From the NCBI GenBank assembly GCA_964414755.1, contig CAYPXH010000054.1:1-6544 (forward strand): a stretch of DNA of 6,544 nt, in the 5' to 3' direction. The notes under the pieces were generated by a model that ran no database searches, had not been told where the DNA came from, and saw nothing but the letters and a program-made list of their open reading frames with translations. This stretch comes from JAEUKQ01 sp964414755 (GTDB lineage: Bacteria > Pseudomonadota > Alphaproteobacteria > JAEUKQ01). Shown piece by piece: positions 1 to 6,015 of this stretch. The translations under genes and the position numbers were made by a program. Every line of letters starts with the position of its first letter. Position 1 is the first letter of the stretch.

Positions 1-1
1 G

Positions 2-577
2 CGTGATCAACATACGCCAACAATTCTCTTTCGCCAATTGCTGCGTGAAATTACCCTATTAATGGGGTATGAAATTACCCGTTCCTTACCGATGACACAT
101 GTTGAAATTAATACTCCTTTGGCCAAAATGATGGCGCCAACAATTGCGGGCAAGAAAATAGCGATTGTTCCCATTTTGCGTGCTGGTTTAGTGATGGCTG
201 ATGCTGTATTAGAGCTTATACCATCCGCTCGGGTTGGTCATATTGGCCTTTACCGGGATCCCAAGACGCATATGCCTGTTGAATATTATGTAAAATTACC
301 TGAAACTGAGGGGCGTTTATTTTTATTAGTTGATCCGATGTTGGCAACAGGAAATTCGGCAGTTGCCGCAATCGATCTTTTAAACAAGCATGGTGTTCGG
401 GATGATCAGATTCGTTTTCTGGTGCTTGTCGCAGCCCCAGAAGGGGTTGATATTGTACAAAAAAGTCACCCAAAAGTGCAGATTTACGCAGCGGCACTTG
501 ATCAGCGTTTAAATGAAAAAGCATATATTCTACCAGGACTTGGCGATGCTGGTGATCGGTTGTTTGGTACAAAATAA
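2..577 (+). CDS. upp: Uracil phosphoribosyltransferase, 5' end missing (window edge)
   Basis: This enzyme converts uracil and PRPP to UMP in cytosolic pyrimidine salvage. The reading frame is open from base 2 and starts RDQHTPT, which matches the family's conserved segment near residue 19 (E. coli REQDIST). About 18-20 N-terminal residues therefore lie left of the window. A TTG at 38 is in frame but is internal and should not be taken as the start. Diagnostic motifs seen are GKKIAIVPILRAGL after the N-terminal region, the PRPP-binding loop DPMLATGNS (332-358), the segment VLVAAPEG, and the C-terminal uracil-binding signature YILPGLGDAGDRLFGTK (524-574), which ends the protein exactly as in other family members. 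The visible 191 residues plus the missing part give the usual size of about 208-210. No strong hairpin with a T-run follows the stop. Identification is firm; only the 5' end is unknown. Confidence 0.96.
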   Translation, partial: RDQHTPTILFRQLLREITLLMGYEITRSLPMTHVEINTPLAKMMAPTIAGKKIAIVPILRAGLVMADAVLELIPSARVGHIGLYRDPKTHMPVEYYVKLPETEGRLFLLVDPMLATGNSAVAAIDLLNKHGVRDDQIRFLVLVAAPEGVDIVQKSHPKVQIYAAALDQRLNEKAYILPGLGDAGDRLFGTK

Positions 578-648
578 TTGATCAGTTTTTATCTAACAAT
601 CATGCTCTTCAAACGCCTAGTACAGACCCGTCATTGAAAGAGAACGTT

Positions 649-665
649 ATTTATTTCAAATAAAT
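649..665. repeat. Perfect 8-bp AT inverted repeat with 1-nt centre
   Basis: ATTTATTT, a single C, then AAATAAAT form a perfect dyad. The arms contain only A and T and the loop would be one base, so a stable RNA hairpin or intrinsic terminator is unlikely. A protein-binding dyad is possible. The first AACGTTATT 9-mer overlaps its left edge and the second copy lies 44 bp further on. In AT-rich DNA such dyads also arise by chance. Confidence 0.4.
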
Positions 666-756
666 TTCATAAAATACTGATAAAACAACGTTATTCTTAA
701 TGTAAACTGCATTCACCTTAAACGGTGCTGTCATGAGAGTATCCGGGGAATAGCAC

Positions 757-948
757 ATGGGTATTAAGCAACAAGCTTGGATCTGTCTTCAATCGCTGTT
801 CTTACCCTTTGATAAGCTGATGTTAGGCTTTAGAAAATTTTTTGTAGAAAAAGTCTTAATGGTTTTTCAGAATTTTTTGAAGGGACAAGTGTTGTTTTTG
901 CTTCTCATGGCAAGAAAACAAGCTATGGTTCTATTTTTATTGACTTAA
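757..948 (+). CDS. Doubtful 63-codon ORF, hydrophobic, possibly gene remnant
   Basis: The ATG at 757 is preceded six bases earlier by GGGGAA (745-750), a passable ribosome binding site. The predicted product is 63 residues, rich in Phe, Leu and Lys, with a C-terminal hydrophobic stretch (around residues 43-63) that could be one membrane segment. I recognise no family. In the second half the next-but-one frame (bases about 860-955) reads a more protein-like string containing GTSVVFASHGKK and SYGSIFID before a stop. This leaves open a frameshifted remnant of some other gene. The F/L/K bias also fits chance translation of T-rich DNA. It is listed so the gap is documented, not as a confident gene. 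Confidence 0.2.
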   Translation: MGIKQQAWICLQSLFLPFDKLMLGFRKFFVEKVLMVFQNFLKGQVLFLLLMARKQAMVLFLLT

Positions 949-968
949 TGTCTTGCTAGCTTTATATG
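940..968 (+). promoter_or_regulatory. Candidate sigma-70-type promoter for the rpmH operon
   Basis: TTGACT (940-945, five of six consensus bases) lies 17 bp before TATATG (963-968, four of six). Transcription would start near 975 and give a leader of about 55 nt before the rpmH GTG. The leader includes a CCCT/AGGG mini-hairpin (985-997). Position and spacing are suitable for a strongly expressed ribosomal protein gene, but the -10 match is only moderate. Confidence 0.35.
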
Positions 969-1017
969 CTTGATGTTCAAAAATCCCTGTAATAGGGTGG
1001 CGGTAACAGTTATTGAA

Positions 1018-1023
1018 TAGGAG
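1018..1023 (+). promoter_or_regulatory. Ribosome binding site that fixes the rpmH GTG start
   Basis: TAGGAG lies six bases before GTG at 1030. This is the best Shine-Dalgarno match in the left half of the window. It supports GTG as the start of L34, which an ATG-only search would miss. Confidence 0.75.
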
Positions 1024-1029
1024 ATTGAA

Positions 1030-1164
1030 GTGAAACGTACATTTCAGCCAAGCGAGCTGGTTCGCAAGCGTCGCCATGGTTTTCGTTCCAGAATGGAAAC
1101 AGTGGGTGGTCGCAAGGTTTTGGCCGCGCGCCGCGCCAAGGGTCGTAAGCGCCTGTCGGCATAG
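1030..1164 (+). CDS. rpmH: 50S ribosomal protein L34
   Basis: L34 is a small, very basic component of the large ribosomal subunit. The 44-residue product starts MKRTFQPSELVRKRRHGF, continues RSRMETVGGRKVLAARRAK and ends GRKRLSA. This is the complete L34 family pattern at its usual length of 44-46 residues. The start is GTG, supported by the AGGAG site upstream and by the universal MKRT N-terminus. The codons here are visibly richer in G and C (runs such as GCC GCG CGC CGC GCC) than in neighbouring genes, as expected for Arg/Ala-rich, highly expressed ribosomal proteins. The stop lies six bases before the rnpA ATG. There is almost no room for an independent rnpA promoter, so the two are probably co-transcribed. 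Confidence 0.97.
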   Translation: MKRTFQPSELVRKRRHGFRSRMETVGGRKVLAARRAKGRKRLSA

Positions 1165-1170
1165 TTTTTC

Positions 1171-1557
1171 ATGAAATTGCCGCGATTAAAACAGCGAAAA
1201 GATTTCGTGTTTGTTACGCAAAAAGGGCATCGTTATTTTTCCGATGCCTTCGTTTTGCAGTATGTTTGTCAAAAATCGGATTCTTCAGCGTCGGTAGCGG
1301 GTACTTGTGATAAAAAGCCAGATACGGATCTTCCTTCCTGGCGTGTTGGGTTTACGGTTACTAAAAAGATTGGATCTGCAGTTGCTAGGAATCGTGTAAA
1401 AAGGCGGCTGCGTAGCGCGGCAGAAAATGTTTTGCCAGCCCAAGCAAAAGCGGGTATAGATTACGTGTTGGTAGCACGCGCGCATGCAGGGAAGATTGCT
1501 TTCCAACAATTAGTTGCTGATCTTCAAAAAGCGTTACAGACAATAGACAATAGTTGA
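1171..1557 (+). CDS. rnpA: Ribonuclease P protein component
   Basis: This is the protein subunit that helps the RNase P RNA bind and cleave the 5' leader of precursor tRNAs. The family's start is seen at KLPRLKQRKDFVFV. The core strand WRVGFTVTKKIG (57-68) is followed directly by the RNR signature ARNRVKRRLR (72-81), which binds RNA, and by the C-terminal GIDYVLVARAHA (95-106). The length of 128 residues is normal. Residues about 35-55 form a Ser/Asp/Lys-rich stretch between the early strand and the core, a loop of variable length in this family. The ATG at 1171 follows the rpmH stop by six bases and has no Shine-Dalgarno site of its own, so translation is probably coupled to rpmH. No RNase P RNA gene is seen in this window. 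Confidence 0.95.
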   Translation: MKLPRLKQRKDFVFVTQKGHRYFSDAFVLQYVCQKSDSSASVAGTCDKKPDTDLPSWRVGFTVTKKIGSAVARNRVKRRLRSAAENVLPAQAKAGIDYVLVARAHAGKIAFQQLVADLQKALQTIDNS

Positions 1558-1580
1558 CTAATGGATTTTGGGTCGTAAAC

Positions 1581-1826
1581 ATGTTGAACCCCGTTAAATT
1601 TTTATTTGTTGTCCTTATCAAGGGTTATCAATACCTAATTAGTCCATTATTACCAAAAAGCTGCCGTTATTTACCAACATGTTCCGAATATGCTGTCGAG
1701 GCTTTGAAAAAGCACGGTGCTTTTTATGGGGTATGGCTAACTGCCAGGCGTGTATGCTCGTGCCATCCTTGGGGAGGAAGAGGTTATGATCCGGTTCCTG
1801 ATAGTTTAAAAAATTTGCCTAAATAA
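1581..1826 (+). CDS. yidD: Membrane protein insertion efficiency factor YidD
   Basis: YidD is a small inner-membrane-associated protein that aids YidC-dependent insertion of membrane proteins. The 81-residue product has the family layout. It begins with a hydrophobic/amphipathic N-terminus (FLFVVLIKGYQYLISPLLP) and continues with the cysteine signature SCRYLPTCSEYA. A conserved helix ending in the KHG..YG..L...R pattern precedes the Cys-His-Pro motif CSCHPWGGRGYDPVP near the C-terminus. I chose ATG 1581 because MLNPVKFLF is the typical N-terminus. An in-frame TTG at 1554 would overlap the rnpA stop and add nine residues that do not look like the family. The gene lies 23 nt after rnpA and 56 nt before yidC, its functional partner. 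Confidence 0.94.
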   Translation: MLNPVKFLFVVLIKGYQYLISPLLPKSCRYLPTCSEYAVEALKKHGAFYGVWLTARRVCSCHPWGGRGYDPVPDSLKNLPK

Positions 1827-1851
1827 TCATGTAGGTGTTTTTAATATTTTT

Positions 1852-1857
1852 TATAAT
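1852..1857 (+). promoter_or_regulatory. Perfect -10-like TATAAT before yidC (possible internal promoter)
   Basis: The AT-rich 56-bp gap between yidD and yidC contains an exact TATAAT. Transcription would start near 1864 and give a leader of about 19 nt. No good -35 hexamer lies 16-18 bp upstream, and AT-rich gaps produce such matches by chance. It is therefore only a candidate for extra yidC transcription independent of rpmH. Confidence 0.25.
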
Positions 1858-1882
1858 TAATTAAGATTAAGGTTGTGTAGCT

Positions 1883-3607
1883 ATGGAACAAAGAAATGTA
1901 ATTTGGGCGGTTGTTTTGTCCCTACTAGTTATTATTGGATTCCAGTATCTTGCCCCACCAGCCCCTCAACCAACAAAGCAAGCCCAGCCAGGCCCCAACC
2001 AACAACAGGCAGAAACAATTGCACCGGTTTTTTTATACAAAAATCGCGAGGAAGCGCTGGCAAAAACCGGCACGCGAATTCCGGTTGCATCGCCAAAATT
2101 AACCGGTTCAATATCTTTAACGGGTGCTCGGTTTGATGATCTGACATTGGTTAATTATCGGGAAACGGTAGACCCAAACAGTTCATCTATTCACCTATTG
2201 CAGCCTGTTGGATTAAAAGACAGCTATTTTGTTGAGTTTGGTTGGGTTTCAAGTGATAAGACAGTTATTGTGCCCAAAAGTGATACGGTTTGGCAAACAA
2301 CTGATCAGCGTCTTGAGACTGGCAAACGACTACGTTTGACCTGGGAAAATGGTCAAGGGATAGAATTTCAGTTAATTTTTTCAATAGATGAAAATTACTT
2401 GCTAAAAGTCGATCAACAAGTTGCTAACAAGTCAAATCAGCCGTTAACATTATTTCCTTACAGCAGAATTGTTCGTTCCGGTACACCAAAGATAGGTGGT
2501 TTTTTTATTCTGCATGAAGGGCTTATCGGTGTAGCAAATGATGAGTTAAGGGAAATTGATTATAGCGATATTCAAGAAACCAAACAGCAAGTATTCAACA
2601 CAAAAGGCGGGTGGGCTGGTATTACAGATAAATACTGGCTTGTTGCTTTAATTCCCAACCAACAAGAGCAGGTTAAATCTAGCTATTCTTTCTTCGCATC
2701 TAAACCTGGTCAGCCAGAAATGTATCAGGTAGACTACTTGTTGCCAGCAGTTAATATTGAAGCCATCTCGGGTAAAGCAAACTCCCAGCTACATTTGGTG
2801 GCAGGTGCTAAGGAGGTTGCGTTATTGGACAAGTACGCAGAAAGCCTGAGCATCCCATTATTTGATCGTGCTGTTGATTTTGGGTGGTTTTATTTCCTGA
2901 CGCGTCCAATTTTTCTTCTTCTTAAAATGATTTATGATTGGATCGGCAACTTTGGAATAGCCATTTTACTATTAACGGTTTTTATTAAATTATTATTATA
3001 TCCCTTGGCTAATAAGTCGTATCGTTCGATGGCACGTCTTAAAGAAGTTGCACCTGAAATGTCAAAAATTCGTGAGCGTTACGGGCAAGACCGCCAAAAA
3101 ATGAACCAGGAAATGATAGCGCTGTACCGACGCGAAAAACTTAATCCAGCGGCGGGGTGCTTGCCGATTCTTATTCAAATTCCTGTCTTTTTTGCTTTGT
3201 ACAAGGTGTTGTTTGTGACAATTGAAATGCGTCATGCACCATTTTTTGCATGGATACAGGATTTATCAGCACCCGATCCAACGTCAATTTTAAATCTTTT
3301 TGGGTTATTGCCTTGGGTCGTTCCACCTGATAGCTTTTTAGCCTTTGTGAATATTGGTATATGGCCTATCTTAATGGGTATTACCATGTACATACAGCAG
3401 CGCTTAAACCCAACACCACCTGACCCAATACAGGCAAAGATATTCAAGTTTCTGCCAATAATTTTTACCTTTATGTTAGCGCATTTTTCAGCCGGACTGG
3501 TCATATACTGGACGTGGAACAATTTGCTGTCCATTATTCAGCAACGTCTTATTATGCATAGCGTGGCCAAAAAACCTGTGCGAAAAGCACCTAAACCTGC
3601 TTCTTAG
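1883..3607 (+). CDS. yidC: Membrane protein insertase YidC (Oxa1 family)
   Basis: YidC inserts and folds inner-membrane proteins, alone or with SecYEG. The 574-residue product has the full Gram-negative architecture. An N-terminal membrane segment (about 7-23) is followed by a Pro/Gln-rich linker (24-45) and a large periplasmic beta domain (about 48-320). The conserved Oxa1 core then has membrane segments near 335-376, 426-446, 486-505 and 523-555. The cytoplasmic hairpin (about 377-425) contains the conserved NKSYRSMARLKEVAPEM and REKLNPAAGCLPILIQIP segments. K369, before LLLYPL, aligns with the groove Arg366 of E. coli; a positive charge is kept. The tail is basic (KKPVRKAPKPAS), as expected for ribosome contact. 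ATG 1883 has AAGG ten bases upstream and gives a proper membrane-anchor N-terminus. The neighbour yidD acts in the same process. Confidence 0.97.
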   Translation: MEQRNVIWAVVLSLLVIIGFQYLAPPAPQPTKQAQPGPNQQQAETIAPVFLYKNREEALAKTGTRIPVASPKLTGSISLTGARFDDLTLVNYRETVDPNSSSIHLLQPVGLKDSYFVEFGWVSSDKTVIVPKSDTVWQTTDQRLETGKRLRLTWENGQGIEFQLIFSIDENYLLKVDQQVANKSNQPLTLFPYSRIVRSGTPKIGGFFILHEGLIGVANDELREIDYSDIQETKQQVFNTKGGWAGITDKYWLVALIPNQQEQVKSSYSFFASKPGQPEMYQVDYLLPAVNIEAISGKANSQLHLVAGAKEVALLDKYAESLSIPLFDRAVDFGWFYFLTRPIFLLLKMIYDWIGNFGIAILLLTVFIKLLLYPLANKSYRSMARLKEVAPEMSKIRERYGQDRQKMNQEMIALYRREKLNPAAGCLPILIQIPVFFALYKVLFVTIEMRHAPFFAWIQDLSAPDPTSILNLFGLLPWVVPPDSFLAFVNIGIWPILMGITMYIQQRLNPTPPDPIQAKIFKFLPIIFTFMLAHFSAGLVIYWTWNNLLSIIQQRLIMHSVAKKPVRKAPKPAS

Positions 3608-3622
3608 AAACATACGAATACG

Positions 3623-4291
3623 ATGACGGTATCGGTAGCAGACAATAATAGTGGATTAAAATGGCGTGATAAAAGCATTAGGCTTTTTGCACAAAGCCGT
3701 TTTTTTAGGGGCTGTACTGATGTTGGTGATTTACCAGCAGGCGATGTGCCTGAGGTTGCGTTTGCCGGACGTTCAAATGTTGGTAAATCAAGCTTGATTA
3801 ATGCCCTTACGGGTAATAAATCTTTGGCCAAGGTTTCATCAACCCCTGGTCGCACCCAACAGTTAAATTTCTTTTCTGTTGCGGATCGCTTCTATTTGGT
3901 TGATATGCCTGGTTATGGTTATGCACAGGCATCAAAGCGCGATGCTATGGTTTGGCAGCATTTGATGCTAAGCTATTTACGCGGACGTCATTGCTTACTA
4001 AGATTGTTCCTATTGGTAGATGCCCGACATGGCCTAAAAAAAACAGACCATGATTTCATGGATATTTTAGATAAAGCCGCTTTATCATATCAAATAGTTT
4101 TAACCAAATTTGATAAATTAAATGTTGATGAGCGCAAACAAATTTCTGAAACAGTGTCTCGTGAAATTGCCCAACATCCCGCAGCACATCCAGAAATTAT
4201 CGAGACCAGTGCAATTGATCGTCATGGGATTGAATTACTGCAAGAAACAATCGCTGTTCTGGCGGCAAGGATACCAAATAAAACGGAATAA
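3623..4291 (+). CDS. engB: Ribosome biogenesis GTP-binding protein EngB (YihA/YsxC)
   Basis: EngB is a small GTPase needed for late assembly of the 50S subunit in the cytosol. The 222-residue product shows every G motif: G1 GRSNVGKS (49-56), G2 region SSTPGRTQQLNFF (72-84), G3 DMPGYGYA (94-101), G4 TKFD (161-164) and G5 ETSA (194-197). GRSNVGKSSLIN and TPGRTQ are specific to EngB among the small GTPases. The N-terminus before G1 is about 10-15 residues longer than in E. coli. ATG 3623 is the only ATG upstream of G1 and lies 15 nt after the yidC stop. No clear Shine-Dalgarno site is seen, so coupling to yidC is likely. The yidC-engB-argB order is common in Alphaproteobacteria. Confidence 0.96.
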   Translation: MTVSVADNNSGLKWRDKSIRLFAQSRFFRGCTDVGDLPAGDVPEVAFAGRSNVGKSSLINALTGNKSLAKVSSTPGRTQQLNFFSVADRFYLVDMPGYGYAQASKRDAMVWQHLMLSYLRGRHCLLRLFLLVDARHGLKKTDHDFMDILDKAALSYQIVLTKFDKLNVDERKQISETVSREIAQHPAAHPEIIETSAIDRHGIELLQETIAVLAARIPNKTE

Positions 4292-4296
4292 TAAAT

Positions 4297-5178
4297 ATGC
4301 AAAGTAGTTTTAGTGAGACCAAATATTGGCTTAGGACTGCCCGAACAATTTCTGAAGCGCTGCCTTATATGAGGCGCTATTCGGGCAAAAGTTTTGTGAT
4401 TAAATATGGCGGTCATGCAATGACCGAGCCGGAGTTAGCCGACATTTTCGCCAGTGACATCGTTTTATTGAAGCAAGTTGGCATTAATCCAATTGTTGTT
4501 CATGGTGGGGGACCACAAATCGGCAACATGTTAGAAAGATTAAACATTAAAAGTAATTTTATTGATGGGCTGCGGGTAACCGATCAAGCGTCGGTTGAAG
4601 TCGTAGAAATGGTTCTATCGGGTACAATTAATAAACATATTGTTGCAGCCATAAATAGTGCTGGGGGAAGTGCTGTTGGCTTAAGTGGCCGTGATGCACA
4701 TTTAATTCGCGCTAAAAAACTTGTTTCTCTAAAAGGTGATCTAGGATTGGTTGGTGACCCAACAAATGTTGATCCACATGTTTTGACAACACTTGAGCAA
4801 GCAGGGGTTATTCCGGTCGTTGCACCTGTTGGGACAGGGCAAAATGGCGAAATTTTAAATATCAATGCTGACACGGCTGCTGGCGCGATTGCAAGTGCTG
4901 TTGGGGCCGTGCGACTACTGATGTTAACGGATGTCCCAGGCGTTCTAAGCAAGAATGGAAGTTTAATCGAGAATTTGTCGGTAGATGAAGTACGCGAATT
5001 GATGAAAGATGGTACAATCCAGGGTGGCATGATTCCAAAGCTTGAGACATGTATCCAAGCAGTTGAACAAGGTGTAGAAGCCGCAGTTGTTTTAGACGGG
5101 CGTGTGCCGCACGCATTGTTGTTGGAAATTTTTACGCCCCGCGGTCTTGGAACTTTAATCACCCGCAAGAAAAATTAA
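4297..5178 (+). CDS. argB: Acetylglutamate kinase
   Basis: ArgB phosphorylates N-acetylglutamate with ATP, the second step of arginine synthesis. The 293-residue product has the amino acid kinase fold with its active-site signatures: KYGGHAM (36-42, catalytic K36), VVHGGGPQIG (67-76), DGLRVTD (90-96), GGSAVGLSGRD (123-133), NINADTAAG (188-196), LTDVPGV (210-216) and GGMIPKLE (243-250, K248). The N-terminal extension of about 28 residues before the first strand (SETKYWLRTARTISEALPYM) and the C-terminal DGRVPHALLLEIFTPRGLGT are features of the hexameric, arginine-inhibited class. Feedback control by arginine is therefore inferred. Only 5 nt separate it from engB. No other arginine gene is in the window, so pathway completeness cannot be judged here. 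Confidence 0.97.
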   Translation: MQSSFSETKYWLRTARTISEALPYMRRYSGKSFVIKYGGHAMTEPELADIFASDIVLLKQVGINPIVVHGGGPQIGNMLERLNIKSNFIDGLRVTDQASVEVVEMVLSGTINKHIVAAINSAGGSAVGLSGRDAHLIRAKKLVSLKGDLGLVGDPTNVDPHVLTTLEQAGVIPVVAPVGTGQNGEILNINADTAAGAIASAVGAVRLLMLTDVPGVLSKNGSLIENLSVDEVRELMKDGTIQGGMIPKLETCIQAVEQGVEAAVVLDGRVPHALLLEIFTPRGLGTLITRKKN

Positions 5179-5189
5179 ATATTCCCACT

Positions 5190-5984
5190 ATGCAAAGGTT
5201 TCCAGCCGAATTTTCAGATGTTTTAACTGATGATGGACGTCGGTGGCTGTATCAAGGGCATCAAGATGATTTAAGCCACAATCCAAATCGTTCTTTTATG
5301 TGTATGGCAGGAGTCATCCAGCCGCGTTTTTGCCAGGAAGCCTATTATTTGTTAAATGCAAGACTTTATAAGTATTTGTCAGGTTTGGAGCAGAAAATTC
5401 CCCTATTTTCCACATGGCATATGGTTCAAAATTACCGCGAGCGTTTGCCTAAAGTTGTACGGATGAAAACCATTGATATGACTAGTTATAACCGTGCATA
5501 TCAAATGGTAAAAGAAATTGGATTGTTACAAATGCTTGATTCTGAAAGTTTTTATCAATTTGTATCGAAATTAAGCGGGTACTGTCTTAGGAAGAAGATA
5601 GGTAAGCAAGTTTTATGCTATGAGCGGGGTGACTACATAGGGCCACATAATGATCATCATCCCGAAGATCCAGAGGCAAGTAGCGGGTATATAGATTGTC
5701 ATATCAGTTTTGTTGGCCCAGGCGTGCAGCATCAGTATCTTATTTATGAACAAAATCGACATTTAACTGAAATGCAAGCAGTGCACCATACAGGAGTTAT
5801 TACAATTTATCGTCTGCCATTTTGGCATTATACAACACCATTAGCTGTAGATGAAGGTTCATTAGTCCTTGATCAAAGAAGGTGGGTTGTTCTTGGGACT
5901 TTTTTATTTGATAAGCGCGATAAAAATGTTCAAAAATGGCAACAAGAAGTTAGTCGACGATTGACTTTTTCTGAATCTAAATAG
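5190..5984 (+). CDS. Unnamed protein with 2-oxoglutarate/Fe(II) oxygenase-like motifs
   Basis: I do not recognise this 264-residue protein by name. The C-terminal half fits the double-stranded beta-helix of 2OG/Fe(II) oxygenases. CYERGDYIGPHNDHH (143-157) offers an HxD metal pair (H153, D155) in the usual position after a Y..GD.I..H turn. A strand YIDCHISFVGPG follows (167-178). VITIYRLPFWHYTTPL (203-217) would supply the distal His (H213), and R230/R231 in RRWVVLGTFLF could bind the 2OG carboxylate. The first half (1-130) looks mostly helical, has no signal peptide, and may cap the active site or bind substrate. ATG 5190 is 11 nt after argB and has no Shine-Dalgarno site, so it is probably read on the argB message. 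The substrate is unknown. The fold assignment is inferred from motif order only; an unrelated cupin-like protein is possible. Confidence 0.6.
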   Translation: MQRFPAEFSDVLTDDGRRWLYQGHQDDLSHNPNRSFMCMAGVIQPRFCQEAYYLLNARLYKYLSGLEQKIPLFSTWHMVQNYRERLPKVVRMKTIDMTSYNRAYQMVKEIGLLQMLDSESFYQFVSKLSGYCLRKKIGKQVLCYERGDYIGPHNDHHPEDPEASSGYIDCHISFVGPGVQHQYLIYEQNRHLTEMQAVHHTGVITIYRLPFWHYTTPLAVDEGSLVLDQRRWVVLGTFLFDKRDKNVQKWQQEVSRRLTFSESK

Positions 5985-6005
5985 CGCAGTTATGATAATA
6001 TGATT

Positions 6006-6010
6006 AGGGA
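6006..6010 (+). promoter_or_regulatory. Ribosome binding site (and weak -10) before the DUF4170-like gene
   Basis: AGGGA ends five bases before ATG 6016 and supports that start. TATGAT (5991-5996) in the 31-bp gap matches five of six -10 bases. No acceptable -35 lies at the right distance, since TTGACT at 5961 is 24 bp away. A separate promoter is therefore uncertain. Confidence 0.5.
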
Positions 6011-6015
6011 TTAAA

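Larger units (their letters stand above)
578..1029. other. 452-bp intergenic region between upp and rpmH
   Basis: This stretch carries no gene that I can identify. It is AT-rich and has frequent stops in all forward frames except for one 63-codon ORF (757-948). It contains a perfect AT inverted repeat (649-665), two copies of the 9-mer AACGTTATT (643-651 and 687-695), a candidate promoter (940-968), and a small CCCT-GTAAT-AGGG hairpin (985-997) in the presumed rpmH leader. I saw no tRNA, no tmRNA or SRP RNA signature, and no DnaA-box cluster. It may hold the upp 3' end signals, a decayed gene and the promoter of the rpmH operon. Confidence 0.6.

Noticed and set aside
38..577. TTG at 38 as the start of upp
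   Set aside because: The frame is open to base 2 and the upstream residues RDQHTPTILFRQ match the conserved family N-terminal region, so TTG 38 is an internal Leu codon.
578..1029. Possible replication origin, since rpmH is often next to dnaA and oriC
   Set aside because: No DnaA-box cluster (TTATCCACA-like) and no dnaA are present. In Alphaproteobacteria rpmH is usually not beside dnaA, and the left neighbour here is upp.
940..1029. Riboswitch or structured leader before rpmH
   Set aside because: Only a 4-bp CCCT/AGGG mini-hairpin and an imperfect outer pairing are visible. No known riboswitch core is recognised.
1554..1826. TTG at 1554 as the start of yidD
   Set aside because: It would overlap the rnpA stop and add nine residues unlike the family. 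ATG 1581 gives the typical N-terminus.
1873..2136. Alternative-frame ORF over the start of yidC
   Set aside because: It is a shadow of yidC, which has a clear family match in its own frame. The alternative product is low in complexity and unrecognisable.
4584..5168. Long antisense ORF of 194 codons opposite argB
   Set aside because: Its product is Ser/Thr/Pro-rich without family signatures, and argB is unmistakable on the other strand. Antisense openness follows from argB codon use.
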